DNA of 64,000 nucleotides from Variovorax sp. HW608 (lineage in GTDB: Bacteria; Pseudomonadota; Gammaproteobacteria; Burkholderiales; Burkholderiaceae_C). The DNA lies in contig NZ_LT607803.1 of the NCBI RefSeq assembly GCF_900090195.1, positions 7,466,229 to 7,530,228 on the forward strand, given 5' to 3'. Shown one piece after another: positions 8,097-18,066 of this stretch (position 1 is the stretch's first letter; the number at the start of each line of letters is the position of its first letter). The position numbers were made by a program, and so were the translations under genes. The notes under the pieces are model-generated. The model was not told the DNA's origin. It did not search any database and saw only the letters and a program-made list of their open reading frames with translations.

Positions 8097-9773
8097 TTAT
8101 TTCTTGTCGCGCAGCTCGCGGCGCAGGATCTTGCCGACCGGCGTCTTGGGCAGGTCGGTGCGGAACTCGATCACGCGCGGCCGCTTGTAGCCGGTGAGGT
8201 TGTCGTGGCAGAACGCGCGCACCTCGGCTTCGGTGAGATCGGGGTTCTTCTTCACGATCACGAGCTTCACCGCCTCGCCGGTCTTCTCGTCGGGGATGCC
8301 GACCGCCGCGCATTCGAGCACACCGGGAATCAGCGCGACCACGTCCTCGACCTCGTTCGGATACACATTGAAGCCCGACACCAGGATCATGTCCTTCTTG
8401 CGATCGACGATCTTGAAATAGCCGCGCTCATCGACCACCGCGACGTCGCCGGTCTTGAAGTAGCCGTCGGCGGTCATGACCTTGGCCGTCTCGTCGGGAC
8501 GTTGCCAGTAGCCGGCCATGACCTGCGGCCCCTTCACCGCCAGTTCGCCGGACTGGCCGGGCGCGACTTCGTTGCCCTCGTCGTCGACCAGCTTCACATA
8601 GGTGCTCGGCAGCGGCACCCCGATGGTGCCGGTGTAGGCGGTGCTGGTGGTCGGGTTGCAGGTGACCGACGGCGAGGTCTCGGAAAGACCGTAGCCTTCG
8701 CAGATCGGGCAGCCGGTCTTCTCGAGCCACAGCTTGGCGACCGCGCCCTGCACCGCCATGCCGCCGCCGACCGAGACCTTCAGGTTCTTCCAGTTGACGG
8801 TGTTGAAGTCGGGATGGTTCGCGAGCCCGTTGAAGAGCGTGTTGACCGCCGGGAAGCTGTGGAAGGTGTGCTTCGACAGTTCCTTGAGCACCGCCGCAAT
8901 GTCGCGCGGATTGGGGATGAGGATGAGCTTTCCGCCCGTGCGCATGGAAAGCATCATGCCGACCGTGAACGCGAAGATGTGATAGAGCGGCAGCGCGCAG
9001 ACGCTGGTCGGCTGCTCGCCTTGCGGCACCTTCTGCATCACCGGATCGTTCCATGCCTCGGACTGCAGCACGTTCGCGATGACGTTGCGATGCAGCAGCA
9101 CCGCGCCCTTCGACACACCCGTGGTGCCGCCGGTGTACTGCAGCACCGCGACGTCGTCGGGGCCGATCGCCGGCGCCTGCAGCTTGCGCGTCGCGCCCTT
9201 CTCGAGTGCGTCGTTGAAGCGCACCGCGCCCGGCAGGCTGTAGGCGGGTACCATCTTCTTCACGTTGCGCACGACGTAGTTGACGATCGCGCCCTTCAGC
9301 CAGCCGAGCCGATCGCCCATCGAGGCCAGCACGATGTGCTTGACCGGCGTGTGCGCGAGGCACTGCTGCAGCGTGGTGCCGAAGTTCTCCATCAGCACGA
9401 TGGCCTTGGCGCCCGAGTCCTTGAGCTGGTGCTCGAGCTCGCGCGGGGTGTAGAGCGGATTGACGTTGACCAGGATCAGCCCCGCACGCAGCAGGCCCGC
9501 GACCGAGATCGGGTACTGCGGGCAGTTGGGCATCATGACCGCGACGCGGTCGCCCTTGGCAAGACCGATGCCCTGCAGATAGGCCGCGAACGCGCGGCTC
9601 TGGCGGTCGACCTCGGCGTAGCTCACGTCCTTGCCCATGAAGCTGTAGGCCGTCCGGTCGGCGTACCTGGTGAAGCTTTCCTCCATCAGGCCGACCAGCG
9701 ACGAATAGTGCGAAGCGTCGATGTCGGCGGGCACGCCTTGCGGATAGCTTGAAAGCCAGGGGCGATCGGTCAC
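8097..9773 (-). CDS. fadD: Long-chain fatty-acid-CoA ligase
   Basis: A 558-residue acyl-CoA synthetase (AMP-forming) that activates imported fatty acids with ATP and CoA at the membrane. Motifs: P-loop YTGGTTGVSKGA, GYGLSETSP (A5 region), the TGD motif in YFKTGDVAVVDERGYFKIVDR and the catalytic C-terminal lysine region GYKRPR...KTPVGKILRRELR. I chose the GTG at 9773 because GGAGA stands 7 bases before it and the protein then starts VTDRPWLSSYPQGVPADIDA, matching the family's usual start and length (E. coli FadD 561). An in-frame ATG at 9833 would add 20 residues without a ribosome site. Confidence 0.93.
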   Translation of the reverse strand: MTDRPWLSSYPQGVPADIDASHYSSLVGLMEESFTRYADRTAYSFMGKDVSYAEVDRQSRAFAAYLQGIGLAKGDRVAVMMPNCPQYPISVAGLLRAGLILVNVNPLYTPRELEHQLKDSGAKAIVLMENFGTTLQQCLAHTPVKHIVLASMGDRLGWLKGAIVNYVVRNVKKMVPAYSLPGAVRFNDALEKGATRKLQAPAIGPDDVAVLQYTGGTTGVSKGAVLLHRNVIANVLQSEAWNDPVMQKVPQGEQPTSVCALPLYHIFAFTVGMMLSMRTGGKLILIPNPRDIAAVLKELSKHTFHSFPAVNTLFNGLANHPDFNTVNWKNLKVSVGGGMAVQGAVAKLWLEKTGCPICEGYGLSETSPSVTCNPTTSTAYTGTIGVPLPSTYVKLVDDEGNEVAPGQSGELAVKGPQVMAGYWQRPDETAKVMTADGYFKTGDVAVVDERGYFKIVDRKKDMILVSGFNVYPNEVEDVVALIPGVLECAAVGIPDEKTGEAVKLVIVKKNPDLTEAEVRAFCHDNLTGYKRPRVIEFRTDLPKTPVGKILRRELRDKK

Positions 9774-9838
9774 GTTTGAAGTCTCCAGAATCTCGATACG
9801 AAAATTGCCGCTATCGTAACTTGAGGTATCCAAGCGGC

Positions 9839-9864
9839 ACGGGCCGCAAATCTGTGCGGCCCGT
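9839..9864 (-). terminator. Hairpin after pntB
   Basis: ACGGGCCGCA (9839-9848) and TGCGGCCCGT (9855-9864) form a perfect 10-bp stem with a 6-base loop, 23 bases beyond the pntB stop. There is no clear U-run on the minus strand, so this is a probable but not classical terminator of the transhydrogenase operon. Confidence 0.5.
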
Positions 9865-9887
9865 TGTGGTCATGGTGGCGGGCCGCG

Positions 9888-11375
9888 TTATTCGATTGCC
9901 TTCGCCATGTCCTCCACCACCTTCTTCGCATCGCCGAAGACCATCATGGTCTTGTCCATGTAAAAGAGCTCGTTGTCCAGCCCCGCGTAGCCGGCGGCCA
10001 TGCTTCGCTTGTTCACGATCACCGTCTTGGCCTTGTAGGCCTCCAGGATCGGCATGCCGTAGATCGGCGTGCCCTTCTGCAGCGCGGCAGGGTTCACCAC
10101 GTCGTTGGCCCCCAGGATGATCGCCACGTCGGCCTGCGCGAACTCGCCGTTGATGTCCTCCATCTCGAAGACCTGGTCGTAGGGCACCTCGGCCTCGGCC
10201 AGCAGCACGTTCATGTGGCCCGGCATGCGGCCGGCCACCGGATGGATCGCGTACTTCACGGTCACGCCCTTGTGGGTGAGCTTCTCGGCCAGCTCATTGA
10301 CCGCGTGCTGCGCCCGCGCCACCGCCAGGCCGTAGCCCGGCACGATGATCACGGTGTCCGCATTGCCCAGCATGTAGGCCGCGTCGTCCGCGCTGCCGCT
10401 CTTGACCGGGCGCTGCTCCTTGGCGCCGGTGCTGGCCGTGGCCGCCTCGCCGCCGAAGCCGCCCAGGATCACGTTGAAGAACGAGCGGTTCATCGCCTTG
10501 CACATGATGTAGGAGAGGATCGCGCCCGAGGAGCCCACGAGGCTCCCGGCCACGATCAGCATCGCGTTGTTCAGGCTGAAGCCGATGCCCGCGGCCGCCC
10601 AGCCCGAGTAGCTGTTGAGCATCGACACCACCACCGGCATGTCCGCCCCGCCGATCGGGATGATGATGAGCACCCCCATCACGAAGGCCAGGATCACCAT
10701 CAGGAGGAAGGCGAGCCAGCTCTCGGTGGCCATGTAGACCAGGCCCAGGCCAATGGTCGCCAGGCCCAGCACCAGGTTCAGCAGGTGCTGGCCCTTGAAC
10801 TGCACCGGCGCGCCCTGGAACAGGCGGAACTTGTACTTGCCCGAGAGCTTGCCGAAGGCGATGACCGAGCCGCTGAAGGTGATGGCGCCGATCGCCGCAC
10901 CGAGGAACAGCTCCAGCCGGTTGCCCGTGGGGATCGCATAGCGCAGGAAGCCGTCGACGATCATCGCGCCTTCGGGCGTGCTGACCGTGCCGGCCGCCGC
11001 CACCGGCAGCGGCGTGACGCCGAAGGCCCAGGGCTCCACGACCGCCGCCACCGCGATGAACACGGCCGCCAGGCCAATCATGCTGTGGAAGAAGGCCACC
11101 AGTTCGGGCATCTGGGTCATCTCGACCGTCTTGGCGCGGTAGGCGCCGTAGCCGCCGCCGGCCACCAGCCCCAGCAGCACCCAGCCCATGCCGAGGGCCT
11201 TGCCGCCCGAGAGCTGCACGATCAGGGCGGCGGTGGTCAGGATGGCGATGGCCATGCCGACCATGCCGAAGATGTTGCCGCGGATCGAGGTGGTGGGGTG
11301 CGACAGGCCCTTGAGGGACTGGATGAAGCAGACCGAGGCGATCAGGTACAAGAGCGTGACGACGTTCATCGACAT
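9888..11375 (-). CDS. pntB: NAD(P) transhydrogenase subunit beta
   Basis: A 495-residue subunit of the proton-translocating transhydrogenase that moves hydride from NADH to NADP+ using the proton gradient, supplying NADPH. The N-terminal two-thirds hold about eight or nine membrane helices (from MSMNVVTLLYLIASVCFIQS). The C-terminal NADP-binding domain III carries VIIVPGYGLAVARAQHAV, GRMPGHMNVLLAEA and LGANDVVNPAA, with KTVIVNKRSMAAGYAGLDN near the end. It starts one base after the stop of pntAB and is the last gene of the pntAA-pntAB-pntB set. Confidence 0.95.
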   Translation of the reverse strand: MSMNVVTLLYLIASVCFIQSLKGLSHPTTSIRGNIFGMVGMAIAILTTAALIVQLSGGKALGMGWVLLGLVAGGGYGAYRAKTVEMTQMPELVAFFHSMIGLAAVFIAVAAVVEPWAFGVTPLPVAAAGTVSTPEGAMIVDGFLRYAIPTGNRLELFLGAAIGAITFSGSVIAFGKLSGKYKFRLFQGAPVQFKGQHLLNLVLGLATIGLGLVYMATESWLAFLLMVILAFVMGVLIIIPIGGADMPVVVSMLNSYSGWAAAGIGFSLNNAMLIVAGSLVGSSGAILSYIMCKAMNRSFFNVILGGFGGEAATASTGAKEQRPVKSGSADDAAYMLGNADTVIIVPGYGLAVARAQHAVNELAEKLTHKGVTVKYAIHPVAGRMPGHMNVLLAEAEVPYDQVFEMEDINGEFAQADVAIILGANDVVNPAALQKGTPIYGMPILEAYKAKTVIVNKRSMAAGYAGLDNELFYMDKTMMVFGDAKKVVEDMAKAIE

Positions 11376-11376
11376 G

Positions 11377-11727
11377 TCAGTGGCCCTCCGCCTTGGCGGT
11401 GCTGGTGGCGCCGGCAGCGCTGGCGGCGGCCGGCTTCTTGTCCTTCTTCTTGAACATCTCGAGCATGCGGCGGGTCACCAGGAAGCCGCCGAAGACGTTC
11501 ACCGCCGCAAGAGCGACTGCGAGCACGCCCATGGTCTTGCCGAGCGCCGATTCGGTCAGCGCCGCCGCCAGCATCGCGCCGACGATGACGATGGCGGAAA
11601 TGGCGTTGGTCACGGCCATCAGCGGCGTGTGCAGCGCCGGCGTGACGGTCCACACCACGTGGTAGCCCACGTAGATGGCCAGCACGAAGATGATGAGGTT
11701 GATGACGGTATGGGATACGGGGTCCAT
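11377..11727 (-). CDS. pntAB: NAD(P) transhydrogenase subunit alpha part 2 (membrane domain)
   Basis: A 116-residue membrane subunit with three to four helices (VINLIIFVLAIYVGYHVVW, AISAIVIVGAMLAAAL, MGVLAVALAAVNVFGGFLV) and the HTPLMAVTNAIS motif at the N-terminal side. In E. coli this region is the C-terminal part of PntA; here it is a separate gene, the arrangement common in alpha- and betaproteobacteria. The C-terminus is a short Lys- and Ala-rich cytoplasmic tail. Separated by 24 bases from pntAA and by one base from pntB. Confidence 0.93.
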   Translation of the reverse strand: MDPVSHTVINLIIFVLAIYVGYHVVWTVTPALHTPLMAVTNAISAIVIVGAMLAAALTESALGKTMGVLAVALAAVNVFGGFLVTRRMLEMFKKKDKKPAAASAAGATSTAKAEGH

Positions 11728-11751
11728 GGCTTCTTCTCCTCGGAGTTCTGC

Positions 11752-12894
<1,143 letters not shown>

Positions 12895-13161
12895 GGGGGA
12901 TCTCCTCGGGAAGCGTTGGAATTGGCGCCGAGCTTACATGAAGACGCCGCCTCGGCATCGCAGCCTTTGTCACAGCACCGACATGCCTTGCAGGGCTTGT
13001 CCTCATTGACATCGCAGCTACAAAATCGATAGCAATTTCAGCATGTGCAGCAGGCAGCCGGATGGTGAACCGCAATCGGCGCGCAATGGGTACACTGACG
13101 CTCGCGCGCCACGGACGAGACGCCGGGCCGCACCAAAACAAGATACAGGGAATGGAATGGA
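12895..13161. promoter_or_regulatory. Divergent intergenic region pntAA / response regulator
   Basis: This 267-base gap must hold promoters for both directions. On the plus strand TTGACA at 13006-13011 matches a sigma70 -35 box, but the hexamers 17-18 bases downstream (ATAGCA/TAGCAA at 13029-13035) are poor -10 boxes. GCTA(N9)TAGC at 13017-13033 looks like a small palindromic element seen often in Comamonadaceae genomes (from memory, not checked). Nothing else recognisable. Confidence 0.35.
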
Positions 13162-13905
13162 ATGCGAATTGCAGCGCTCGACGACGAGCCGTGCCAGCTC
13201 GAACTCATCCGGCACACGATGGAAGACATTGGCCATGAGTGCCATGGCTTCACCGAGGGCAAGGTCCTGTTGCGCGATCTCCGGCAACAAAGCTACGACC
13301 TGCTGATCCTCGACTGGAGCCTGCCCGACGTGCAGGGCCCGCACGTGGTGCGATGGATCCGTCGGGACCTCAACAGCCGCATCCCGATCCTGTTCGTGAC
13401 CAACCAGCGCGAAGAGCAGGACATGGTGGAGGGCCTCGCCGCCGGCGCCGACGACTTCATGGTCAAGCCGATCCGCGTCCGGGAACTGCAGGCGCGTGTC
13501 CGTGCGCTGCTGCGCCGCTCCTACCCGGCCGTGCATGGCACCGACCTGAATTTCGGCGACTACCAGTTCAGCGCTGCGACCCACACGCTCCGCATCAAGG
13601 GTCAGGCCGTCGAGCTCAGCCACCGCGAATACGACCTCGCCTTCCTGCTGTTCCAGAACATCGGCCGGCTGCTCTCGCGCGAGCACCTGCGCGAAGCCGT
13701 CTGGGGCGAGGCCAACGAACCGCCCTCCCGAACGCTCGACACCCACATCTCGCGCCTACGGCTCAAGCTCGCGCTGGTGCCAGCCAACGGCTTCCTGCTG
13801 TCGGCGGTGTACGGCCTGGGCTATCGCCTGGAGTGCACGAACGGCGATCTGCTCGATCCGTTCGGCTCGGCGCCCGCGCCCTCTCCGCCCGGTACGCCGA
13901 CATGA
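13162..13905 (+). CDS. OmpR-family response regulator
   Basis: A 247-residue two-component regulator. The receiver domain (residues 1-115) has the acidic pair D7-D8, phospho-acceptor D51 in LLILDWSLPD, T80 and the invariant lysine K102 in DDFMVKP. The OmpR/PhoB winged-helix domain follows (about 130-230), with ELSHREYDLAFLLFQNIGRLLSREHLREAVWG and the wing VYGLGYRLE. A proline-rich tail of about 15 residues ends the protein. Its stop overlaps the ATG of the downstream CHASE2 kinase (ATGA), so the two are translationally coupled and almost certainly cognate partners. Target genes are not evident. Confidence 0.9.
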   Translation: MRIAALDDEPCQLELIRHTMEDIGHECHGFTEGKVLLRDLRQQSYDLLILDWSLPDVQGPHVVRWIRRDLNSRIPILFVTNQREEQDMVEGLAAGADDFMVKPIRVRELQARVRALLRRSYPAVHGTDLNFGDYQFSAATHTLRIKGQAVELSHREYDLAFLLFQNIGRLLSREHLREAVWGEANEPPSRTLDTHISRLRLKLALVPANGFLLSAVYGLGYRLECTNGDLLDPFGSAPAPSPPGTPT

Positions 13906-16304
13906 GCAGCGCCGCCCACCGCCAGGGCGGCTCCGATCCCCGGCAAGGTCCCGGCCGCGCGGCGGCGGGGACCACCCGGCTGCACCGCTGGCTCCAGCGC
14001 CGCGGGCAGTGGATGCTGCTGGCGATCGGCCTGCTCTCGCTCGTCACCTTCCTGAGCCTGACCCAGCCGCTGCCGCGGCTCGACCGGTTTCTCCAGGACA
14101 GCGCCCGCGCGGCGCTGGCGCCGCCGCCTTCCGACGACATCGTGATCGTCGCGATCGACGAGAAAAGCCTGGCGGCGATCGGCCGCTGGCCCTGGCGGCG
14201 CGCGATCCACGCCGAACTGCTGCGCCGCATCGCCGCGCAATCGCCCAAATGCATCGGCTTGAACCTGATGCTGATCGGCCCGGACACGCACCACCCTGGC
14301 GACGACGCGGCGCTCGCGCAGGCGATGCAGAAAAGCGGCTGCGTGGTGCTGCCGATGAGCGTCGGTGCGCCGGCGCCGCAGACCCAGGCGGAGTCGCTCC
14401 CCGAACCCGCGCTCGTCGAAGCGGCCGCCGGCATCGGACATGCGCATCTCGTGATCGACCAGGACGGCGTCGTTCGGAGCGTCTACCTGCACGAAGGCTT
14501 CGCGGGCCGGATGCGCCCCCATTTCGCGCTCGCGCTGCGCGATGCGGCGCTCGGCCACGCCGCTGCAGCGCCGCCGCCGACGCCCGGTGCGACGCCGGGT
14601 CCGTGGCTGCAGAGCGACCAGCAGGCACTGCTGTTCACGCGCGGGCCGGAGCGCTTCAGGACGCTCTCGTCCATCGACGTGCTGCAAGGCAAGGTGCCGC
14701 CCGACGTGTTCCAGGGCCGGTACGTGCTGGTGGGCGCCACGGCGCCCAGCCTCGGGGACGTGCATGCCAACACCTCGCCCGACGTGCCGGGCCTGATGTC
14801 CGGCGTCGAGATCTTCGCCAATGTGCTGCAGTCGCTGACCGACGGGCGGCCGGTCGTGATCGCGACGCCCTGGCAGGACCTGCTCTTCAATCTCGGGCCG
14901 CTGGCGGTCGCGCTGCTCGGCCTGCTCTGGCTGCGGCCGCTGGGCGTGGTGGCGCTGATCGGCGCCATGCTCGCGCTCCAGCTCGGCATCCATCTCGGAC
15001 GGCCGTCGATCGGCGTGCTCTTCGCGCCCGCGGCCGGCGTCGCGGGGCTGTTGCTGCTCTATCCGCTCTGGAGCCTGATGCGCCTTTCGGCCGCGGTGCG
15101 CTACCTGCGCCGCGGCACCGCCGAGATCCTGCGCGACGTGGGCCGCCGGCCGCCGGCACCGCAAAGGCGCATCGCCGGCGACTTCCTCGACCGCCAGATG
15201 GACGCCACGCGCGCGGCCGTCGACAGCATGCGCGACATGCACCGCTTCGTGCGCGACGGCATCGATCACCTGCCGGACGCGGCCATCACGCTGGACACCC
15301 GCGGCCGCGTCGTGCTTGCCAACGCTGCCGCGCTGGCCTACTGGGGGCGCGAGGCCTCCGGGATGATCGGCAGCGACGCGCACGCACTCATGGCCGACAT
15401 CCGCCGCCGCACCACCGGGGCGCCGATGATGCCGCCCGGCGCGCTCGTCGCGGAGCTGCGGCCGATCAGCGGCGAAGGCGTGGATGCGCAAGGGCGCTCG
15501 CTGCTGCTGCGCTGCGTGCCCTTCTTCAACGCCGACAACGCGCACGCGGGCTGGATGATCGCGCTGGTCGACATCACCGAGATGCGTCGCGTGCAGAGCC
15601 AGCGCGACGAGGCGCTGCGCTTCATCTCGCACGACGCGCGGGAGCCCAGCGCCTCGATCCTCACCATCCTCGAACTCGCCCGCCGGCGGCCCGGGTCGCT
15701 CCCCCTCGATCGCCTGCTGGCGAGCATCGAACGCAAGGCGCGAACCGGGCTCGAGCTGGCCGACGGCTTCGTGAACCTCGCGCGCGCAGAGGCCGAGCGC
15801 TTCCGCCCCGAAGTGCTCGACCTCGCCCTGCTGGTGCAGCAGGCGATCGACGACGGCTGGGCGAATGCGCAGCAGCGCCGGGTGCGCGTGCGTCTCGTGG
15901 CCGCGCCCGACGAGGCGCTCGGCATCGCCGATCGCACGCTGCTGATGCGCGCGCTCGCCAACGTGCTGGGCAACGCGCTCAAGTACTCGCCGCAGGGGGC
16001 CGATCTCGAATGCAGCGTGCGCGAGGAAGGGCGGCACTGGCGCATCGGATTCCGCGATCACGGGCCCGGCATCCCGGTCGAGCTACAGTCGCAGCTTTTC
16101 CAGCCCTTCCACCGCCTGCATCACGAGGCGCATCCCGAAGTCCACGGCGTCGGCCTCGGACTGCTGCTGGTGCGCACCGTGGTGCAGCGACACGGCGGAA
16201 CGGTCGAGATCGACAGCGCCGAGGGAGAAGGCTGCACCGTCACGCTGGTGCTGCCGAAGCCCAGCGCCGCCGAGCTCGACGCGCTGGCGCCCACCCAGGA
16301 GTAG
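13902..16304 (+). CDS. CHASE2-domain sensor histidine kinase
   Basis: An 800-residue membrane kinase. Order: a membrane helix (about 35-55, MLLAIGLLSLVTFLSLTQPL), a periplasmic CHASE2 domain (about 60-315, with IVIVAIDEKSLAAIGRWPWRR and the VLVGATAPSLGD region), three closely spaced membrane helices (about 325-395), a PAS-like domain (about 450-560) and the kinase core. The H-box reads FISHDAREPSASI with H577; the N-box is NVLGNALKYSP, the G1 box DHGPGIP and the G2 box HGVGLGLLLVR. CHASE2 domains sense unknown extracytoplasmic signals. Coupled to the upstream regulator by ATGA and followed 7 bases later by nudJ. Confidence 0.9.
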   Translation: MSSAAHRQGGSDPRQGPGRAAAGTTRLHRWLQRRGQWMLLAIGLLSLVTFLSLTQPLPRLDRFLQDSARAALAPPPSDDIVIVAIDEKSLAAIGRWPWRRAIHAELLRRIAAQSPKCIGLNLMLIGPDTHHPGDDAALAQAMQKSGCVVLPMSVGAPAPQTQAESLPEPALVEAAAGIGHAHLVIDQDGVVRSVYLHEGFAGRMRPHFALALRDAALGHAAAAPPPTPGATPGPWLQSDQQALLFTRGPERFRTLSSIDVLQGKVPPDVFQGRYVLVGATAPSLGDVHANTSPDVPGLMSGVEIFANVLQSLTDGRPVVIATPWQDLLFNLGPLAVALLGLLWLRPLGVVALIGAMLALQLGIHLGRPSIGVLFAPAAGVAGLLLLYPLWSLMRLSAAVRYLRRGTAEILRDVGRRPPAPQRRIAGDFLDRQMDATRAAVDSMRDMHRFVRDGIDHLPDAAITLDTRGRVVLANAAALAYWGREASGMIGSDAHALMADIRRRTTGAPMMPPGALVAELRPISGEGVDAQGRSLLLRCVPFFNADNAHAGWMIALVDITEMRRVQSQRDEALRFISHDAREPSASILTILELARRRPGSLPLDRLLASIERKARTGLELADGFVNLARAEAERFRPEVLDLALLVQQAIDDGWANAQQRRVRVRLVAAPDEALGIADRTLLMRALANVLGNALKYSPQGADLECSVREEGRHWRIGFRDHGPGIPVELQSQLFQPFHRLHHEAHPEVHGVGLGLLLVRTVVQRHGGTVEIDSAEGEGCTVTLVLPKPSAAELDALAPTQE

Positions 16305-16311
16305 CAAGCAC

Positions 16312-16791
16312 ATGGCAATGCGATGGAAGCCCAATGTCACGGTAGCGGCGGTGATCGAGAAGGACGGCCGCTTCCTGCTCGTCGAAGAAGAGACGTCCAA
16401 CGGCCTGATGCTCAACACGCCGGCCGGCCATCTCGATCCCGGCGAATCGCCCGCCGAAGGCTGCGTCCGCGAGACGCTCGAAGAGACGGCGCACCACTTC
16501 ACGCCGACCGCGCTGCTGGGCGTCTACATGGCCCGCACGCGGCGTGCGGAAGACATCACCTACATGCGCTTCGCCTTCACCGGCACGCTCGGCGAGTTCG
16601 AGGCCGAGCGCCCGCTCGACGAAGGCATCGTGCGCACGCTGTGGATGACGGCGGACGAGATCCGGACAAGCCGTGCGCGGCATCGCAGCCCCTTGCTGCT
16701 GAAATGCATCGAGGACTTCCTCGCGGGCCAACGCTACCCGCTCGACCTGATCCACCTCGACGAATCGGTCGCAGCGCCCGAAGAGCCCTGA
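16312..16791 (+). CDS. nudJ: NudJ-like Nudix phosphatase
   Basis: A 159-residue Nudix hydrolase. The Nudix box reads GHLDPGESPAEGCVRETLEE, starting near residue 39, with all metal-binding glutamates kept but the usual EEXG glycine replaced by alanine. The N-terminal PNVTVAAVIEKDGRFLLVEEE and the C-terminal AGQRYPLDLI closely resemble E. coli NudJ, a broad nucleoside tri-/diphosphatase that also acts on thiamine pyrophosphate. Next to mnmA, as in enterobacteria, but here the two genes converge with a 4-base gap. It follows the kinase gene by 7 bases and probably shares its transcript. ATG at 16318 is an alternative start. Confidence 0.85.
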   Translation: MAMRWKPNVTVAAVIEKDGRFLLVEEETSNGLMLNTPAGHLDPGESPAEGCVRETLEETAHHFTPTALLGVYMARTRRAEDITYMRFAFTGTLGEFEAERPLDEGIVRTLWMTADEIRTSRARHRSPLLLKCIEDFLAGQRYPLDLIHLDESVAAPEEP

Positions 16792-16795
16792 GCGT

Positions 16796-17905
16796 TCAGA
16801 CGGCGCGAGCGATCACGCCGCCGCCGAGGCAGACTTCGCCGTCGTAGAGCACTGCCGACTGCCCCGGCGTGACGGCCCATTGCGGCTCTGCGAAGTCCAG
16901 CCGGAATACGCCATTGGCGCCTTCGCCGAGATCGCAGCCCGAATCGGCCTGCCGGTAGCGCGACTTGGCCGCATAGGCGCCCTGCGCGGGCGCTTGGCCC
17001 GCGACCCAGCTCGCGTCATCCGCCTCCAGCGCATGCGACAGCAGCCACGGATGGTCATGCCCCTGCACCACCCACAGCGTGTTGTTCTCGATGTCCTTGC
17101 GCGCCACGAACCACGGCGCATGCTCGCCGCCGCCGCGCTGCGCGCCCTTTTCCTTGATGCCGCCGATGCCCAGGCCCTGGCGCTGCCCCAGCGTGTAGAA
17201 GCTCAGCCCCTGGTGCTCGCCGATCTTGCGGCCGCGCTCGTCGCGGATCGGGCCCGTCTCCTTCGAGATGTAGCGGTTGAGGAACTCGCGGAACGGCCGC
17301 TCGCCGATGAAGCAGATGCCGGTCGAATCCTTCTTCTTCGCGTTCGGCAGGCCGATCTCGTCGGCGATGCGGCGCACCTCGGTCTTGCGCAGCTCGCCGA
17401 CCGGGAACATCGTCCTCGACAGCTGCTGCTGGTTCAGCCGATGGAGGAAGTAGCTCTGGTCCTTGGCGGGATCGAGGCCCTTGAGCAGCTCGTGCCGGCC
17501 GGTCTTCTCGTTGAAGCGCACGCGTGCATAGTGACCGGTCGCGATCTTCTCGGCGCCCAGGCGCATGGCGTGGTCGAGGAAGGCCTTGAACTTGATCTCG
17601 GCGTTGCACAGCACGTCCGGGTTCGGCGTGCGGCCGGCCTGGTATTCGCGCAGGAATTCGGCGAAGACGCGGTCCTTGTAGTCGGCCGCGAAGTTGACGT
17701 GCTCGATCTCGATGCCCAGCACGTCGGCCACGCTGGCGGCGTCGACGAAGTCGATGTTCGACGAGCAATACTCGCTGTCGTCATCGTCTTCCCAGTTCTT
17801 CATGAAGATGCCGACCACCTCGTGGCCCTGCTCTTTCAGCAGGTGCGCCGTGACCGCGGAGTCCACCCCGCCGCTCAGGCCCACCACGATGCGCTGCTTT
17901 TTCAT
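16796..17905 (-). CDS. mnmA: tRNA-specific 2-thiouridylase
   Basis: A 369-residue enzyme that thiolates U34 of the tRNAs for Lys, Glu and Gln. PP-loop SGGVDS at residues 11-16 binds ATP. The catalytic cysteines are C100 (NPDVLCN) and C198 (GICFIGE). The tRNA-contacting GHYARV and [11 protein letters not shown] segments are present and the C-terminal beta-barrel ends at [11 protein letters not shown]. An insert near residue 255 ([13 protein letters not shown]) is typical of betaproteobacterial MnmA. The start at 17905 lies directly beside a palindromic repeat (17909-17976), so the leader has no clear ribosome-binding site. Confidence 0.95.
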   Translation of the reverse strand: MKKQRIVVGLSGGVDSAVTAHLLKEQGHEVVGIFMKNWEDDDDSEYCSSNIDFVDAASVADVLGIEIEHVNFAADYKDRVFAEFLREYQAGRTPNPDVLCNAEIKFKAFLDHAMRLGAEKIATGHYARVRFNEKTGRHELLKGLDPAKDQSYFLHRLNQQQLSRTMFPVGELRKTEVRRIADEIGLPNAKKKDSTGICFIGERPFREFLNRYISKETGPIRDERGRKIGEHQGLSFYTLGQRQGLGIGGIKEKGAQRGGGEHAPWFVARKDIENNTLWVVQGHDHPWLLSHALEADDASWVAGQAPAQGAYAAKSRYRQADSGCDLGEGANGVFRLDFAEPQWAVTPGQSAVLYDGEVCLGGGVIARAV

Positions 17906-17908
17906 CGC

Positions 17909-17976
17909 CGGGCCGCCCCAAGATGAAACGCGCCCCCTCGGGGGGCGCGGCTACACGCAGTGAGCAAGCTGGGGGC
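17909..17976 (-). repeat. Copy B of the dispersed palindromic repeat, abutting the mnmA start
   Basis: On the plus strand it reads CGGGCCGCCCCAAG, a variable 8-9 bases, GCGCCCCCTCGGGGGGC, then GCGGCTACACGCAGTGAGC and AAGCTGGGGGC. The ends and core match the uvrA copy (37520-37588), and the reverse complement matches copy A (1469-1520). The core forms a stem of about 8 bp. It begins 3 bases upstream of the mnmA ATG, so it would be transcribed as part of the mnmA leader. Confidence 0.8.
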
Positions 17977-18066
17977 TCTTTTTTCCATAGGGCAGGGATT
18001 GTCTCAGCCCGGCCAAGCCGGTGCCCGCGTCGGGGAAATCGGGGGACGGGACGCCGCCGAAGGCGC

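Noticed and set aside
9774..9833. ATG at 9833 as the fadD start
   Set aside because: No ribosome site precedes it and the extra 20 residues are not family-like; the GTG at 9773 has a well-placed GGAGA.
13821..16061. A 700-plus-codon open frame opposite the CHASE2 kinase gene
   Set aside because: Composition is a mirror of the sense codons and no ribosome site or domain is visible; the sense strand encodes a complete kinase.
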